A stretch of DNA of 64,000 nucleotides from Paenibacillus_T sp033239625 (GCF_033239625.1 NZ_BTCK01000016.1:60053-124052), one strand, 5' to 3'. Positions 26,225 to 35,411 are shown, counted from the first letter of the stretch. The notes: generated by a model from the sequence alone, not told the origin. Numbers and translations are program-made.

Positions 26225-26483
26225 GAGGTTGTTCAAAAAGTCCGCTTGTGATCACGAAGTGAGTCAGGAAGCTTATTCGACGTCGAAGTTTGCGTTCACC
26301 TTCAGAGTCCGGGGATTATGCTTCCGATGCAGGTTTCCGCTGGAAACCTTGTATCATGTAGGGTTTGCCTACACTCCGTTCCTCCTGAAGTTATTTGCGG
26401 TACTCCGGGCGTTGCATCCTGCGAGCAAATAACTGCTGTTCTCGCAATCTTATCTGTGCTGACAACCGAACTTTTTGAACTCG
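26225..26483 (-). repeat. MITE-like repeat, full copy (copy 2)
   Basis: This 259-bp non-coding element begins GAGGTTGTTCAAAAAGT and ends ACTTTTTGAACTCG. The two ends form imperfect inverted repeats of about 28 bp (TTCAAAAAGTYCG core). A short copy lies at 9596-9764. It starts 26 bp upstream of the CapA-like gene's ribosome binding site, so that gene's promoter must lie in or beyond it. Confidence 0.78.
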
Positions 26484-26595
26484 AACTAATAGATTAGGTA
26501 TTTTATGAGACTTACCCATTATACCAGCATTCCAATCGTCCATGTTGTAGATATGTGCGTGATGAGCGATCTGTTTTTGTAGGAAAATGGTATGC

Positions 26596-26642
26596 AAAAA
26601 GCGGAGATTGAAGTCGATCGTATCATCGACTTCAATCTCCGC
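26596..26642 (-). terminator. Terminator of hemE-hemH
   Basis: A perfect 18-bp stem (26601-26618 with 26625-26642), a 6-nt loop and a T-run on the minus strand. Confidence 0.92.
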
Positions 26643-26654
26643 TTGCTAGCGCTA

Positions 26655-27614
26655 TTATTCGTTAGACAGATTCGCCGCAGCTGCGACGATGGAGTCCGAC
26701 AGCGTCTCCATGTAGTATGGATCGCTGTTGAGCATCGCAATACGTTCCATCGACATGCCGAGCTCAGCTGTGAATGCTTTCGCCTCGATGTCCAGGTCAT
26801 ACAACACTTCAAGATGGTCGGATACGAAGCCGATCGGCGCGACAAGCGCCGCTTCATAGCCTTCTTCCTTCAACGCACGGAACGTCTCCAGAATGTCCGG
26901 TCCAAGCCATGGTTCGCGCGTTCTGCCTGCGCTCTGCCACGTAAACTGCCAATCCGTTACGCCTGCTGCCTTCGCAACCGCTTCGGATGTTTCGAGAAGC
27001 TGACGCTCGTACGGATCGTTCATCTCGCGAATTTTCTCAGGGAGACTGTGTGCGCTGAACAGCACTTTCGTTCTCACGCTCTCCGCATCGCTGCGCTCCT
27101 TGCGAACCGTATCCGCAAGTTTCTGCAGTCCGTCCGTTACCCGCTCCGTCAACGCTGCGATCAGCTGCGGATGCAGATGGTACGACTCAATGCCCGTAAA
27201 CGCGATACCATGCTCCTCCGCCTGTTCCTTCGCACGCTTCAAGTAAGAGCCCACGCTCATGACGGAATAATGCGGCGCCAATACGATGCCAATCGCCTGC
27301 TTGATGCCGTCAGCGGCCATTGTCTGCACGCCTTCTTCGATAAGCGGATGCGCATGCTTCAGCCCTTGGTAGCAGACGTAGCGTCCTGGCGCCACCTGCT
27401 CCAGCCTATCCTGCAGCGATGCAACTTGACGGTCCGTATTCTCGCGCAGCGGGAACACGCCGCCTACGATCGCTTCATAGCGCCCGCGAAGTTCTTCGAG
27501 CAGCTCTGGTGTCGGCGCATGACCCCGGCGAATATGCGTGTAGTAGGCTTCAATATCATCCATGCTTTGTGGCGTCCCGTAGGACATGACAAGCACGCCA
27601 ATTCGATTAGACAT
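26655..27614 (-). CDS. hemH: Ferrochelatase (coproporphyrin type in Firmicutes)
   Basis: This 319-aa enzyme inserts ferrous iron into a porphyrin at the end of heme synthesis. In Firmicutes the substrate is coproporphyrin III (also called CpfC). Family landmarks are the start RIGVLVMSYGTPQSMDDIEAYYTHIRRG, the active-site region LAPHYSVMSVGSYLKR with the metal-binding histidine, LFSAHSLPEKI and QSAGRTREPWLGPD. It overlaps the hemE end by 8 bp and AAGGAG precedes the start. A strong terminator follows, so hemY/cgoX is not in this operon. Confidence 0.95.
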   Translation of the reverse strand: MSNRIGVLVMSYGTPQSMDDIEAYYTHIRRGHAPTPELLEELRGRYEAIVGGVFPLRENTDRQVASLQDRLEQVAPGRYVCYQGLKHAHPLIEEGVQTMAADGIKQAIGIVLAPHYSVMSVGSYLKRAKEQAEEHGIAFTGIESYHLHPQLIAALTERVTDGLQKLADTVRKERSDAESVRTKVLFSAHSLPEKIREMNDPYERQLLETSEAVAKAAGVTDWQFTWQSAGRTREPWLGPDILETFRALKEEGYEAALVAPIGFVSDHLEVLYDLDIEAKAFTAELGMSMERIAMLNSDPYYMETLSDSIVAAAANLSNE

Positions 27615-28680
27615 GACTATTCGCTCCTTCTAGGCGTCTTGCTGCAATTGCATCAGCCGAATATTGATGCACGAACGCGGTCAAATCCTTCAGCTTATCC
27701 AGCGAAGCCTCCGGGAACAAGCCATGACCAAGATTGAAGACGAAGCCCGGCTGCTCCATCCCTTGATCGATAATGGACTTGGCATGCGCTTCGATAACCG
27801 ATTGAGGCGCAGTCAGCACAACCGGATCGAGATTGCCCTGCACGGCGAATTTGTCCCCTAGACGACGTCTGCCCTCTGGGATGGATACGCGCCAATCAAG
27901 TCCGATTGCGTTAGCCTGAACATTGTGAAGCTCGGTCAACAGCTCGCCGGATGCAACGCCCGGGAAGTAAATCTTGGGCTGCGGCAAATCAGACAACTCT
28001 GCAAAGATCCGTTCGATGGTCGGCAATACGAACGTACGGAAGTCATGCGGCGCGAGTGCGCCGACCCAGCTGTCGAACAGCTGGAACGCCTTGCCGCCTG
28101 CCGCCATGTGCGCACGCAAGTATGTAATAACCATATCGCCGAGCTTGTCCATGAGCTTATGCCATACTTCCGGCTCGCTGTACATAAGCGCTTTCGTACG
28201 CAAGTAGTTCTTAGAAGGACGTCCTTCTATCAAGTAGCTTGCAATTGTAAAAGGTGCGCCTGCAAACGTAATAAGCGGTACGTCCAGCTCACGGTCAAGA
28301 ATGCGGATCGTCTCGATGACATGGTTCAGATCGCCTTCAACATCAATCGGTTTCAACCGCTCCACGTCCACTGCGCTGCGAATCGGGTTCGCAATAACCG
28401 GCCCGACATTCGCTACAATATCAAAATCGATTCCGATCGAAGCTACTGGATTCATAATATCCGAATATAGAATAGCCGCGTCCACGCCAAGCTTCCGTAT
28501 CGGCATCATCGTTACCTCTGCGGCAAGCTCCGGCTGCCGGCAAATCTCAAGCAGCGAGTATTTCTCTTTAATTTTCCGATAATCGGGGTCGTAACGTCCC
28601 GCCTGACGCATGTACCACACAGGCACGCGATCGACAGGCTCCTGCCGTACGGCACGAATAAATCGGTCGTTGAAGCTCAT
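27607..28680 (-). CDS. hemE: Uroporphyrinogen decarboxylase
   Basis: This 357-aa cytosolic enzyme removes four carboxyl groups from uroporphyrinogen III to give coproporphyrinogen III. Signature 1 (PVWYMRQAGRYDPDYR) and the substrate-site segments FAGAPFTIASYLIEG, FDSWVGAL and FNLGHGLFPE are all intact. Length and start match the family, with GGGGAACGG just upstream. It leads the hemE-hemH operon; a TATTAT -10-like box about 25 nt upstream of the start codon is the only promoter hint. Confidence 0.96.
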   Translation of the reverse strand: MSFNDRFIRAVRQEPVDRVPVWYMRQAGRYDPDYRKIKEKYSLLEICRQPELAAEVTMMPIRKLGVDAAILYSDIMNPVASIGIDFDIVANVGPVIANPIRSAVDVERLKPIDVEGDLNHVIETIRILDRELDVPLITFAGAPFTIASYLIEGRPSKNYLRTKALMYSEPEVWHKLMDKLGDMVITYLRAHMAAGGKAFQLFDSWVGALAPHDFRTFVLPTIERIFAELSDLPQPKIYFPGVASGELLTELHNVQANAIGLDWRVSIPEGRRRLGDKFAVQGNLDPVVLTAPQSVIEAHAKSIIDQGMEQPGFVFNLGHGLFPEASLDKLKDLTAFVHQYSADAIAARRLEGANSHV

Positions 28681-28897
28681 TTCCGTTCCCCATTTCCGCT
28701 ATAATACCTTCGTTTCCATTATGCCCGTTTTGGGAAGAGCTAACAACCGGCAGACTTCGACTATCGTTGACAATAGTTTGACAATCGCATGAGCATCCGA
28801 TGAAATTCCAGCGAGGCCCATACGTAAAATCGCTGTAAAGCGTTATGCTATACAAGCAGTACTTCTTACATCATCAACGAGAACGGAGGCAATGATT

Positions 28898-30109
28898 GTG
28901 GAGCAGTGGAAAAAAAATCTGGCCGTACTCTGGGTCGGCCAGTTTCTCGTAATGGCAGGAATGACGATGATCGTCCCTTTCTTATCGCTGTATCTGCAGA
29001 GCGATCTGGGCGTTAAAGGCGAGCATGAAATCTCCATGTGGGCAGGCTTCATCTTCGCGGCCAACTTCGTCACCTCGTTCTTGTTCCAGCCGTTCTGGGG
29101 CAAGCTGTCGGATCGATATGGCCGCAAGCCGATGCTGCTTCGATCGGGCTTCGGCATGGCCGTTGTTATGGTATTAATGGGCTTCGCCACTCAACCGTGG
29201 CAGCTGCTTGTGCTTCGCATGGTGAACGGTACCATATCCGGCTTCAACCCTGCATCCGTTTCCTTAGTTTCCTCGACGACGCCGAAGGATAAAATCGGCT
29301 TCGCCATGGGGACGCTGCAGTCAGGCGGCATCGCCGGCACGATACTTGGACCTTTCATCGGCGGCTTGATGGCCGATGCGGTTGGGTTCCGTCCCATTTT
29401 TTACATAACCGGCATTATGACGTTTCTCGCTTCGCTGCTCTCCATGTTCATCGTCAAAGAGCGCATTGATAAGCAGGCAGCTGCAGCAGCGGGTCAAATG
29501 ACCGTTCGCGAAGGACTGTTGAAGCTCAGTCATGTGCCGCAAATTCCGGCTTTGCTCGCAGCGACGTTCCTGATTCAATTCGCTATGATGAGCCCGATGA
29601 CGCTCATCCCGCTGCTCGTTCAGAAGCTGCATGGCACGACGGAGAATCTGGCGTTCTATTCCGGCTTCGTCGGCTCCGTAACCGGCTTGTCCAACATGAT
29701 CGCCTCTCCGATACTCGGCAAGTTCAGCGACCGAATCGGAAGCGAGAAAATACTCGGTATCTCGCTTGTCGGAGCCGCCATCATGTTTATTCCGCAAGCT
29801 TTCGCACATACCGTATGGCAGCTGCTGCTGTCGCGGTTCGCGCTTGGCATTTTTCTCGGCGGGCTTGTCCCCTCAGTTAACGCACTGCTGCGCAAATATG
29901 CGCCGGAAGGCATGGCATCGCGTGCTTTCGGCTTCAACAGCAGTACGCTCGCTCTTGGCAACATGGTTGGACCGATTACCGGCGGCATTCTGTCCGGCTG
30001 GATCGGCATCCAAGGGCTGTTCCTGCTGTCTGCAGCGCTTATGTTCGCGAATTCCTTCTGGGTGTATCAGACGCTGCTCAAGCGGCTGAAAGTACCGTCC
30101 AAGGCGTGA
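28898..30109 (+). CDS. MFS drug-efflux-type transporter
   Basis: This 403-aa integral membrane protein has about 12 predicted helices. The MFS motif between helices 2 and 3 is present (FWGKLSDRYGRKPML), and motif C-like glycine/proline stretches (GTLQSGGIAGTILGPFIGGL) place it with proton-driven antiporters of the TetA/multidrug group. The GTG at 28898 was preferred over ATG 28892 because GGAGG ends 8 nt before it. It is divergent from hemE and convergent with the O-methyltransferase gene. The substrate is unknown. Confidence 0.9.
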   Translation: MEQWKKNLAVLWVGQFLVMAGMTMIVPFLSLYLQSDLGVKGEHEISMWAGFIFAANFVTSFLFQPFWGKLSDRYGRKPMLLRSGFGMAVVMVLMGFATQPWQLLVLRMVNGTISGFNPASVSLVSSTTPKDKIGFAMGTLQSGGIAGTILGPFIGGLMADAVGFRPIFYITGIMTFLASLLSMFIVKERIDKQAAAAAGQMTVREGLLKLSHVPQIPALLAATFLIQFAMMSPMTLIPLLVQKLHGTTENLAFYSGFVGSVTGLSNMIASPILGKFSDRIGSEKILGISLVGAAIMFIPQAFAHTVWQLLLSRFALGIFLGGLVPSVNALLRKYAPEGMASRAFGFNSSTLALGNMVGPITGGILSGWIGIQGLFLLSAALMFANSFWVYQTLLKRLKVPSKA

Positions 30110-30130
30110 TCGAACAAGTCTCGTCCACTC

Positions 30131-30829
30131 TTACTTCACAACTGCCAGCGCTAATCCATCATAGGCTGGCAGCATCGCGCCGATCAGCCGCTCATCGTTG
30201 GCGATTCGTTCATTGAATGCACGGATCGCCAGCACAGACGGGCCATTGCGCGTTGAATCAATCGTTTTGCCGCGAAGCAATGTGTTATCGGCTGCAATGA
30301 CCGCTCCCGGCCGCGCCAGCTTAATCGCCCACTCCAGATATTCAGGGTAGCCGCCTTTGTCCGCATCGATGAAGAAGAAGTCGAACTTCCGACCTTCCTC
30401 TGCCAGCTGCGCAAGCGACTGCTTCGCATCCCCAATCCGGTAATCGACGGTCTCGCCATAACCTGCCGCCTCCATATTGCGCCGCGCAACATCTGCGAAT
30501 TCCTGCTTCAGCTCCAACGATACAAGCTTGCCGCCAGGCTTCAAGCCGCGCGCGAGACAGATTCCGCTGTAACCGCCCAGCGCACCGATCTCAAGCGCAT
30601 CCTGCACGCCTGATGCATGCACGAGCAGCGTCAGCAGCCGACCATAGCCTGGCTCGACCGAAATGTCCGGCATCTCATGTGCCGCTAATCGCTTCCTGAC
30701 ATAAGCCCACTGCTCGTCCACTGGGAACAGCTCATCCACATAACGCTCAGCCGTTGGATTGGACGCGGATGCCTCTCCTGTTATATCAGCCTCCGCTTGG
30801 GCATTGGGTTTGTTATGATCATTCGTCAT
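30131..30829 (-). CDS. SAM-dependent O-methyltransferase
   Basis: This cytosolic enzyme of about 232 aa transfers a methyl group from SAM to a hydroxyl of a small molecule (or hydroxyuridine in tRNA for the TrmR/YrrM subgroup). The Rossmann core is clear: ALEIGALGGYSGICLARGL, LVSLELKQEFADVARRN, and FDFFFIDADKGGYPEYLEWA with the metal-binding D residues, then ADNTLLRG. The ATG at 30829 has AGGAGG 7 nt upstream. The N-terminal 25 residues are low in complexity. Upstream sequence contains two AGCAA-N-TTGCT palindromes. Confidence 0.9.
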   Translation of the reverse strand: MTNDHNKPNAQAEADITGEASASNPTAERYVDELFPVDEQWAYVRKRLAAHEMPDISVEPGYGRLLTLLVHASGVQDALEIGALGGYSGICLARGLKPGGKLVSLELKQEFADVARRNMEAAGYGETVDYRIGDAKQSLAQLAEEGRKFDFFFIDADKGGYPEYLEWAIKLARPGAVIAADNTLLRGKTIDSTRNGPSVLAIRAFNERIANDERLIGAMLPAYDGLALAVVK

Positions 30830-30842
30830 CGATCTTCCTCCT

Positions 30843-30918
30843 AAAAGCAATTTGCTCTCTCTTCTTCGATAATACGGCCTGTAAGCAAATTGCTAACTTC
30901 GTAAGCATACGCATGTGC
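30843..30918 (-). promoter_or_regulatory. Upstream region with paired AGCAA-N-TTGCT palindromes
   Basis: Copies lie at 30845-30855 and 30890-30900, the second next to a TTACGAAG motif. A closely similar 35-nt segment precedes the GH25 gene (50325-50355). A possible -35/-10 (TTAGCA, 16 nt, TATTAT) lies here. Confidence 0.35.
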
Positions 30919-31016
30919 ACATTTGTACAATTATACGCTTTTATCCTATACTTGATTGTATGATTTATAGGTGCGGTGCACAAATATGAAATTACCGCTT
31001 ATGACAGGAAACGGGG

Positions 31017-32171
31017 ATGACGATGACAGAACGTACGATTCAACTGATTGCTACGGCGCCAATGGGGCTGGAAGCAATCGTCGCGCGCGAGCTCAAGGAG
31101 CTTGGCTATACAGACCAGAAGGTCGAGAACGGCAGAGTAACATTCACTGGCGTGCCTGCGGACATTTGCCGAACGAACTTGTGGCTTCGGACTGCCGATC
31201 GGGTACTGGTGAAGATGGGAGAATTCGAGGCTACCACTTTCGACGACCTGTTCGAAGGAACGAAGGCGCTTGATTGGCCGGATTGGATTCCAGGAGACGG
31301 CGAATTCCCCGTTGAGGGCCGCTCCCTTAAGTCGCAGCTATCCAGCGTACCTGCGTGCCAGAAGATCGTGAAGAAGGCCGTCGTTGAGAAAATGAAAGAG
31401 CGCTACGGCACCGAATGGTTCCCGGAGGACGGCGCCCGATTCGTCATTGAAGTAAACTTGCTCAACGACCGAGCGTTGCTGACACTGGATACGACTGGCC
31501 CAGGTCTCCACAAGCGCGGCTACCGCAAGCTCGTAACGGAGGCGCCTTTGAAAGAAACGATGGCCGCTGCCATTCTGCAGCTCAGCCGCTGGGCGCCGAA
31601 CCGTCCGCTGTATGATCCGTTCTGCGGCTCCGGCACCTTCCTTGTCGAAGCTGCCATGATGGGCTGGAACGTGGCGCCGGGACTGCGCCGTTCGTTCAAC
31701 AGCGAGCATTGGCCGCTCGTACCAGAGGAGCTGTGGGCGCAAGCACGCGAGGAAGCGTACGATCTCGTGAACGATGACGTGCCGCTCGATATTGCGGGCT
31801 CCGACATCGACCCTGCTGCGATCGAGGTTGCTGAAGCTGCAGTGAAGAAGGCTGGCTTCGCCAAAGAGATCAAGCTGCGCACGCTCCCTGTAGCGAAGGC
31901 GCAGCCGCAAGGCTCCTACGGCGTCATCGTGACGAACCCTCCGTACGGCGAGCGTCTGCTCGATGACAAGGAAGCGGAGAAAACGATCAAGCAGCTCGGC
32001 TTCGTCTACCTGATGCTGCAGAACTGGTCCCTGTTTGCGATGAGCCCTTCGAAGCAGTTCGAGCATCATTTTACAAGAAACGCGGATAAGAAACGGAAGC
32101 TGTACAACGGTCGGATCGAGTGTCAGCTGTATCAGTACATGGGCCCGCTTCCTCCACGAAATAAGGAGTAG
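31017..32171 (+). CDS. THUMP-domain rRNA methyltransferase (RlmL/YpsC-like)
   Basis: This 384-aa protein probably methylates guanine N2 in 23S rRNA. The N-terminal THUMP domain (about residues 5-155) is followed by a Rossmann methylase (about 165-375) with the SAM site DPFCGSGTFLVEAAMMGWN and the catalytic NPPY motif (VIVTNPPYGERL), typical of N-methylation of amino groups. B. subtilis YpsC is the closest named relative I recall. ATG 31017 and ATG 31023 are both possible; GGAAACGGGG fits the second slightly better. The gene stands alone and ends at a terminator. Confidence 0.9.
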   Translation: MTMTERTIQLIATAPMGLEAIVARELKELGYTDQKVENGRVTFTGVPADICRTNLWLRTADRVLVKMGEFEATTFDDLFEGTKALDWPDWIPGDGEFPVEGRSLKSQLSSVPACQKIVKKAVVEKMKERYGTEWFPEDGARFVIEVNLLNDRALLTLDTTGPGLHKRGYRKLVTEAPLKETMAAAILQLSRWAPNRPLYDPFCGSGTFLVEAAMMGWNVAPGLRRSFNSEHWPLVPEELWAQAREEAYDLVNDDVPLDIAGSDIDPAAIEVAEAAVKKAGFAKEIKLRTLPVAKAQPQGSYGVIVTNPPYGERLLDDKEAEKTIKQLGFVYLMLQNWSLFAMSPSKQFEHHFTRNADKKRKLYNGRIECQLYQYMGPLPPRNKE

Positions 32172-32185
32172 GCATTGACTAATAG

Positions 32186-32222
32186 GGTTAAGCAGATCAA
32201 ATGATCTGCTTGACCTTTTTAT
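32186..32222 (+). terminator. Terminator after the rRNA methylase
   Basis: A 13-bp stem (one GU pair) with a 4-nt loop followed by TTTTTATT. Confidence 0.9.
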
Positions 32223-32311
32223 TGTGTTTCTAGCGTCCTCTAACTTGCCACCCACTGCTTATCACGACCGCAATTCGGCAACAATGACAATATCCAACCA
32301 TTCCCAAAACC

Positions 32312-32339
32312 TTGCAATGTCGGTTCGCTAGACTATAAT
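32312..32339 (+). promoter_or_regulatory. Promoter of the LtaS-like gene
   Basis: TTGCAA (32312-32317) and TATAAT (32334-32339) with a 16-nt spacer, 50 bp before the ATG. Confidence 0.6.
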
Positions 32340-32389
32340 GGGATAATGACTTATTAATTAATTGTTAAGAAAGAAGGCTTAATTGAAGT

Positions 32390-34438
32390 ATGGAAAGACC
32401 GCTGCAACAAGCTGCAAGGCGCGGACTTCACGTATCCGCCGGACTGCTTGTCCGTTTCCTTGCGGCGGACCTGTTGTCCTTTTTCGTATTGATGCTGCTG
32501 AAGCTGTTTATGTTCGATCGCTTTATCAACGTCCCGAACATGGCGATGAACGTCGACGACGTCTTCGTTGCACTGGGCTCGCTCGCGCTTGCCTCGTTCT
32601 GGACCATTCTACTGCCGAAGCGCGGCAGAATGATTGCACTTGTCGTGTTAAACCTGATTCTAACGTTCGTCGTATACGCTGACCTTATTTACTTCCGCTA
32701 CTTCCAAGACCTGATCTCGGTGCCCGTGCTGACGCAGGCCGGACAAGTCGAATCGCTCGGCGACAGCATCGATTCGCTGCTCGGCTGGAAAGATCTCTGG
32801 TTCTTCGCCGATTGGCCATTCGTCATCGTGCTGTCGATCATCGGCTTCCGTGCGATCGGCAGGAAGAACAAGGCTGCGGCCTTAAGCTTCAACAGCCGCA
32901 AATCGCCAGTGCTCCGCCGATTGTTATTCCGTCTATCGTTCATGCTGATCGTGTTCGCAACAGGCGTTACGCTTGTCTTCGTGCCCGTCAATATTGCGAA
33001 ACGGACATGGGCGCAGGGACTGTTCGTCGGCAACTGGTGGAACCTTTCCATCTATAACGTTACCGGCGTGCTTGGCTTCCATGGCTATGACGTCTATCGT
33101 TATGCGGACCAGCACTGGATTCATAAAGCTGTTGCATCCGATGCGCAAATCAACGAAGCGGAGGAATGGTTCAAAGAACGCGGCGACGTACGCCGCTCGC
33201 TTGAAGCTGACCCTACCTTCGGTGAATACAAAGGCAGCAACGTCATTATGGTACAAGCCGAAGCATTCATGAACTTCGTCATCGGTCAATCGATCGGAGG
33301 AGAAGAGATTACGCCTAACTTGAATAAGCTTGTTCAAGAAAGCGCCTATTTCGATAACTTCTCGCATCAGACTTCGCAAGGCCGCACGTCGGACGCCGAC
33401 TTCGCGGTGCAGTGCTCGGTACAGCCGCAGCCAAGCGGTTCGGTCTTTATCCAATATGCGCAGAACGACTTCGACTGTACGCCAGCTGCGCTGAAGGCGG
33501 CAGGTTATGCGACTTCGGTGTTCCACGCCTACGACGGCGGCTTCTGGAACCGCAATACGATGTATGAGCGGATGCAATACGATACGTTCTACAGCCGCAA
33601 ACATTTTACAATCGATGAACCGCTCGGCTGGTCGCTAGGCGACAACTCGTTCTTCCGTCAATCGACAGACGTCATGAGCGAGCAGAAGCAGCCGTTCTAT
33701 TCGTTCCTTATTACGCTGTCGAGCCACCATCCGTACGCGCTTCCAGCCAGTTATCAGAAGCTGGACGTCGGCACCTTCAAAGGGACGATGTTCGGCGATT
33801 ATCTGCAGGCCGTTCATTATGTGGACGAATCTCTCGGCAACTTTATTGAGCAGTTGAAGCAAGAAGGTCTGTGGGAGCATTCCATCTTCCTGTTCTATGG
33901 TGACCATGACAACTCGATTCGCGACTGGGAGCCGTTCGAACAGCTGCTTGGCCATCCCATGAACGAGATTCAGCGCCAGCAGGTGCTGAGGGAAGTACCG
34001 TTCCTCGTTCATCTGCCAGACGGCAAACACGCAGGCACGTATCACAATGTCGGCGGTCAGCTCGATGTATCGCCAACGATTATGCATCTGCTTGGCATTT
34101 CCAGTGCTGATCAGCATAAAGTCGGGACGCCGCTCGTTTTGTCTAAACCGCTTGAGGGCAAGAAAGTCGTCTATCGCAACGGCGGCTTCACCGATGGGAC
34201 CGTATTCTTCATGCCGCCTAACGACGGCATTCTCGAGCATGGCACTTGCTATGATGCCAACACAGGCAATGCGGTTGACATAGCAGGCTGCATCGATGGC
34301 GCGAAGGAAGCACGCGAAGAGCTGCGCGTCTCCGATATGACGGTGCAATACAACATTATCGGCAGGCTGAACGATCTTGCAGCCGATGCGCAGGCGAGCG
34401 CGAACACGAATGCGACTGCTGTATCTAATGCTTCTTAA
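32390..34438 (+). CDS. LTA synthase-family sulfatase-fold membrane enzyme
   Basis: This 682-aa enzyme has five predicted N-terminal helices (about residues 15-205) and an extracellular alkaline-phosphatase-like domain. In the family, glycerolphosphate from phosphatidylglycerol is transferred to build lipoteichoic acid or prime it. The catalytic threonine is T333 in GRTSDAD, E291 in VQAEAF is a likely Mn ligand and FYGDHDN supplies the D-H pair. The substrate-binding SSHHPY is present. LtaS-like proteins come in several paralogues (LtaS, YfnI, YqgS, YvgJ); sequence alone does not say which. The ribosome site is weak. A convergent terminator-type hairpin follows. Confidence 0.92.
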   Translation: MERPLQQAARRGLHVSAGLLVRFLAADLLSFFVLMLLKLFMFDRFINVPNMAMNVDDVFVALGSLALASFWTILLPKRGRMIALVVLNLILTFVVYADLIYFRYFQDLISVPVLTQAGQVESLGDSIDSLLGWKDLWFFADWPFVIVLSIIGFRAIGRKNKAAALSFNSRKSPVLRRLLFRLSFMLIVFATGVTLVFVPVNIAKRTWAQGLFVGNWWNLSIYNVTGVLGFHGYDVYRYADQHWIHKAVASDAQINEAEEWFKERGDVRRSLEADPTFGEYKGSNVIMVQAEAFMNFVIGQSIGGEEITPNLNKLVQESAYFDNFSHQTSQGRTSDADFAVQCSVQPQPSGSVFIQYAQNDFDCTPAALKAAGYATSVFHAYDGGFWNRNTMYERMQYDTFYSRKHFTIDEPLGWSLGDNSFFRQSTDVMSEQKQPFYSFLITLSSHHPYALPASYQKLDVGTFKGTMFGDYLQAVHYVDESLGNFIEQLKQEGLWEHSIFLFYGDHDNSIRDWEPFEQLLGHPMNEIQRQQVLREVPFLVHLPDGKHAGTYHNVGGQLDVSPTIMHLLGISSADQHKVGTPLVLSKPLEGKKVVYRNGGFTDGTVFFMPPNDGILEHGTCYDANTGNAVDIAGCIDGAKEAREELRVSDMTVQYNIIGRLNDLAADAQASANTNATAVSNAS

Positions 34439-34456
34439 TGACTGGTAAACGCAAAT

Positions 34457-34497
34457 AAGGCCCTTCATCTCCGAGCATTCGGTTGATGAAGGGCCTT
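34457..34497 (+). terminator. Convergent hairpin between LtaS-like and DUF1450 genes
   Basis: A 13-bp stem AAGGCCCTTCATC/GATGAAGGGCCTT with 15-nt loop. The T-runs on both sides are short, so efficiency is uncertain. Confidence 0.6.
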
Positions 34498-34503
34498 GCG
34501 CAT

Positions 34504-34725
34504 TTATTTGATATACTGCTTCGCTTTCTCGATGGCCTCGTCCTCTGAGGTTGCCTTCAAGTAACGGCCGTTAATGAAGATGAACGGGTACTTCGCGCAC
34601 GGTCCGCAGTAATTTTTGCAGCCGACCTTGATCTCGGATTCCGGAACCAACTTCGCCAGCTTCGGCAGCATCGTCTTGACGCGAATGTGATTACACTTAT
34701 CGCAAATTCTTATGTCGTTAGGCAT
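34504..34725 (-). CDS. DUF1450 (YuzB-like) small protein
   Basis: This 73-aa cytosolic protein has the four-cysteine pattern of the YuzB/DUF1450 family: CDKC near the N-terminus and CKNYCGPC in the middle (CxNYCGPC). The fold is thioredoxin-like with a possible metal or Fe-S site. It lies 12 bp downstream of the IscA-like gene, which points to iron-sulfur related work, though function is unproven. Confidence 0.85.
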   Translation of the reverse strand: MPNDIRICDKCNHIRVKTMLPKLAKLVPESEIKVGCKNYCGPCAKYPFIFINGRYLKATSEDEAIEKAKQYIK

Positions 34726-34737
34726 GATCGTTTCCGA

Positions 34738-35040
34738 TTAGTGATCGCCGTGGTTACCACGGGAAGGATTCGTTACAGCAAAGCCTTCTTCTGGAACGTA
34801 GAAATAATCGATCCGGACGCCATCGAGGAAATCGATGCCCTTCTCCAGAATAACATCGATACCAACATCCGTCGTTACGACTTCATCCTTCTCTGTAGGG
34901 GTGTCGATACCCAGGCCATAGTGTGCATGATCGCCATGCGCATGCGTTACATGTACACGAAGCAGTTTCCCTTCATTTTCCGGCTTGTCCAGCTCCGTAC
35001 GAAGCACTTTCGCCGCTGCGCGGGAAATTTTGCATTTCAT
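34738..35040 (-). CDS. IscA/HesB-like protein lacking the cysteine ligands
   Basis: This 100-aa protein has the HesB/IscA fold pattern (MKCKISRAAAKVLRTEL at the start, TDVGIDVILEKGIDFLDGVRIDYFYVPEEGFAVTNP at the end). The three conserved cysteines of true A-type Fe-S carriers are missing: the place of the first is taken by a histidine-rich stretch (THAHGDHAHYG), and there is no C-terminal CGC. The start ATG at 35040 has AAGGAG 10 nt upstream; the longer frame begins without one. It is encoded with a DUF1450 protein. Members of this group are annotated as HesB-like, with unknown function. Confidence 0.78.
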   Translation of the reverse strand: MKCKISRAAAKVLRTELDKPENEGKLLRVHVTHAHGDHAHYGLGIDTPTEKDEVVTTDVGIDVILEKGIDFLDGVRIDYFYVPEEGFAVTNPSRGNHGDH

Positions 35041-35168
35041 AATCTGGTCGCTCCTTCTATCTATCATTGTGATGATCTGAAAAGTCCACTTATCTTATCC
35101 ATTGTATAGAATACGACCTGTAAGTTCAACCCGAAGCTGCACATTCCAGAACAAAATCCTAACGTCCA

Positions 35169-35411
35169 TCAACGGATGCCGTACTTGCGCTCTACCCATT
35201 TGGTGAACATGTTTGCCGCGAATAATGTAACTACAACATCATCGACCGGCATAAAAGGAATCGGCAGCAGCATGTCGGGCAGCACCCAATATAAGCCGAC
35301 AGGAATAAGGAATACCAGCTTATGTCGAACAGCAACTTGAGGATGCTTCAGCAGCATCCATACACGGCCTAGCGTATGTTTCCAACGGTCAAACGACATC
35401 CATTTGTTCAT
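35169..35411 (-). CDS. DUF1232 (YkvA-like) small membrane protein
   Basis: This protein of about 80 aa has one hydrophobic hairpin with the DUF1232 signature (KLVFLIPVGLYWVLPDMLLPIPFMPVDDVVVTLFAANMF). The start was placed at the ATG at 35411, with GGAG 8 nt upstream. Function is unknown in the family. It stands apart from its neighbours by about 100 bp on each side. Confidence 0.82.
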   Translation of the reverse strand: MNKWMSFDRWKHTLGRVWMLLKHPQVAVRHKLVFLIPVGLYWVLPDMLLPIPFMPVDDVVVTLFAANMFTKWVERKYGIR

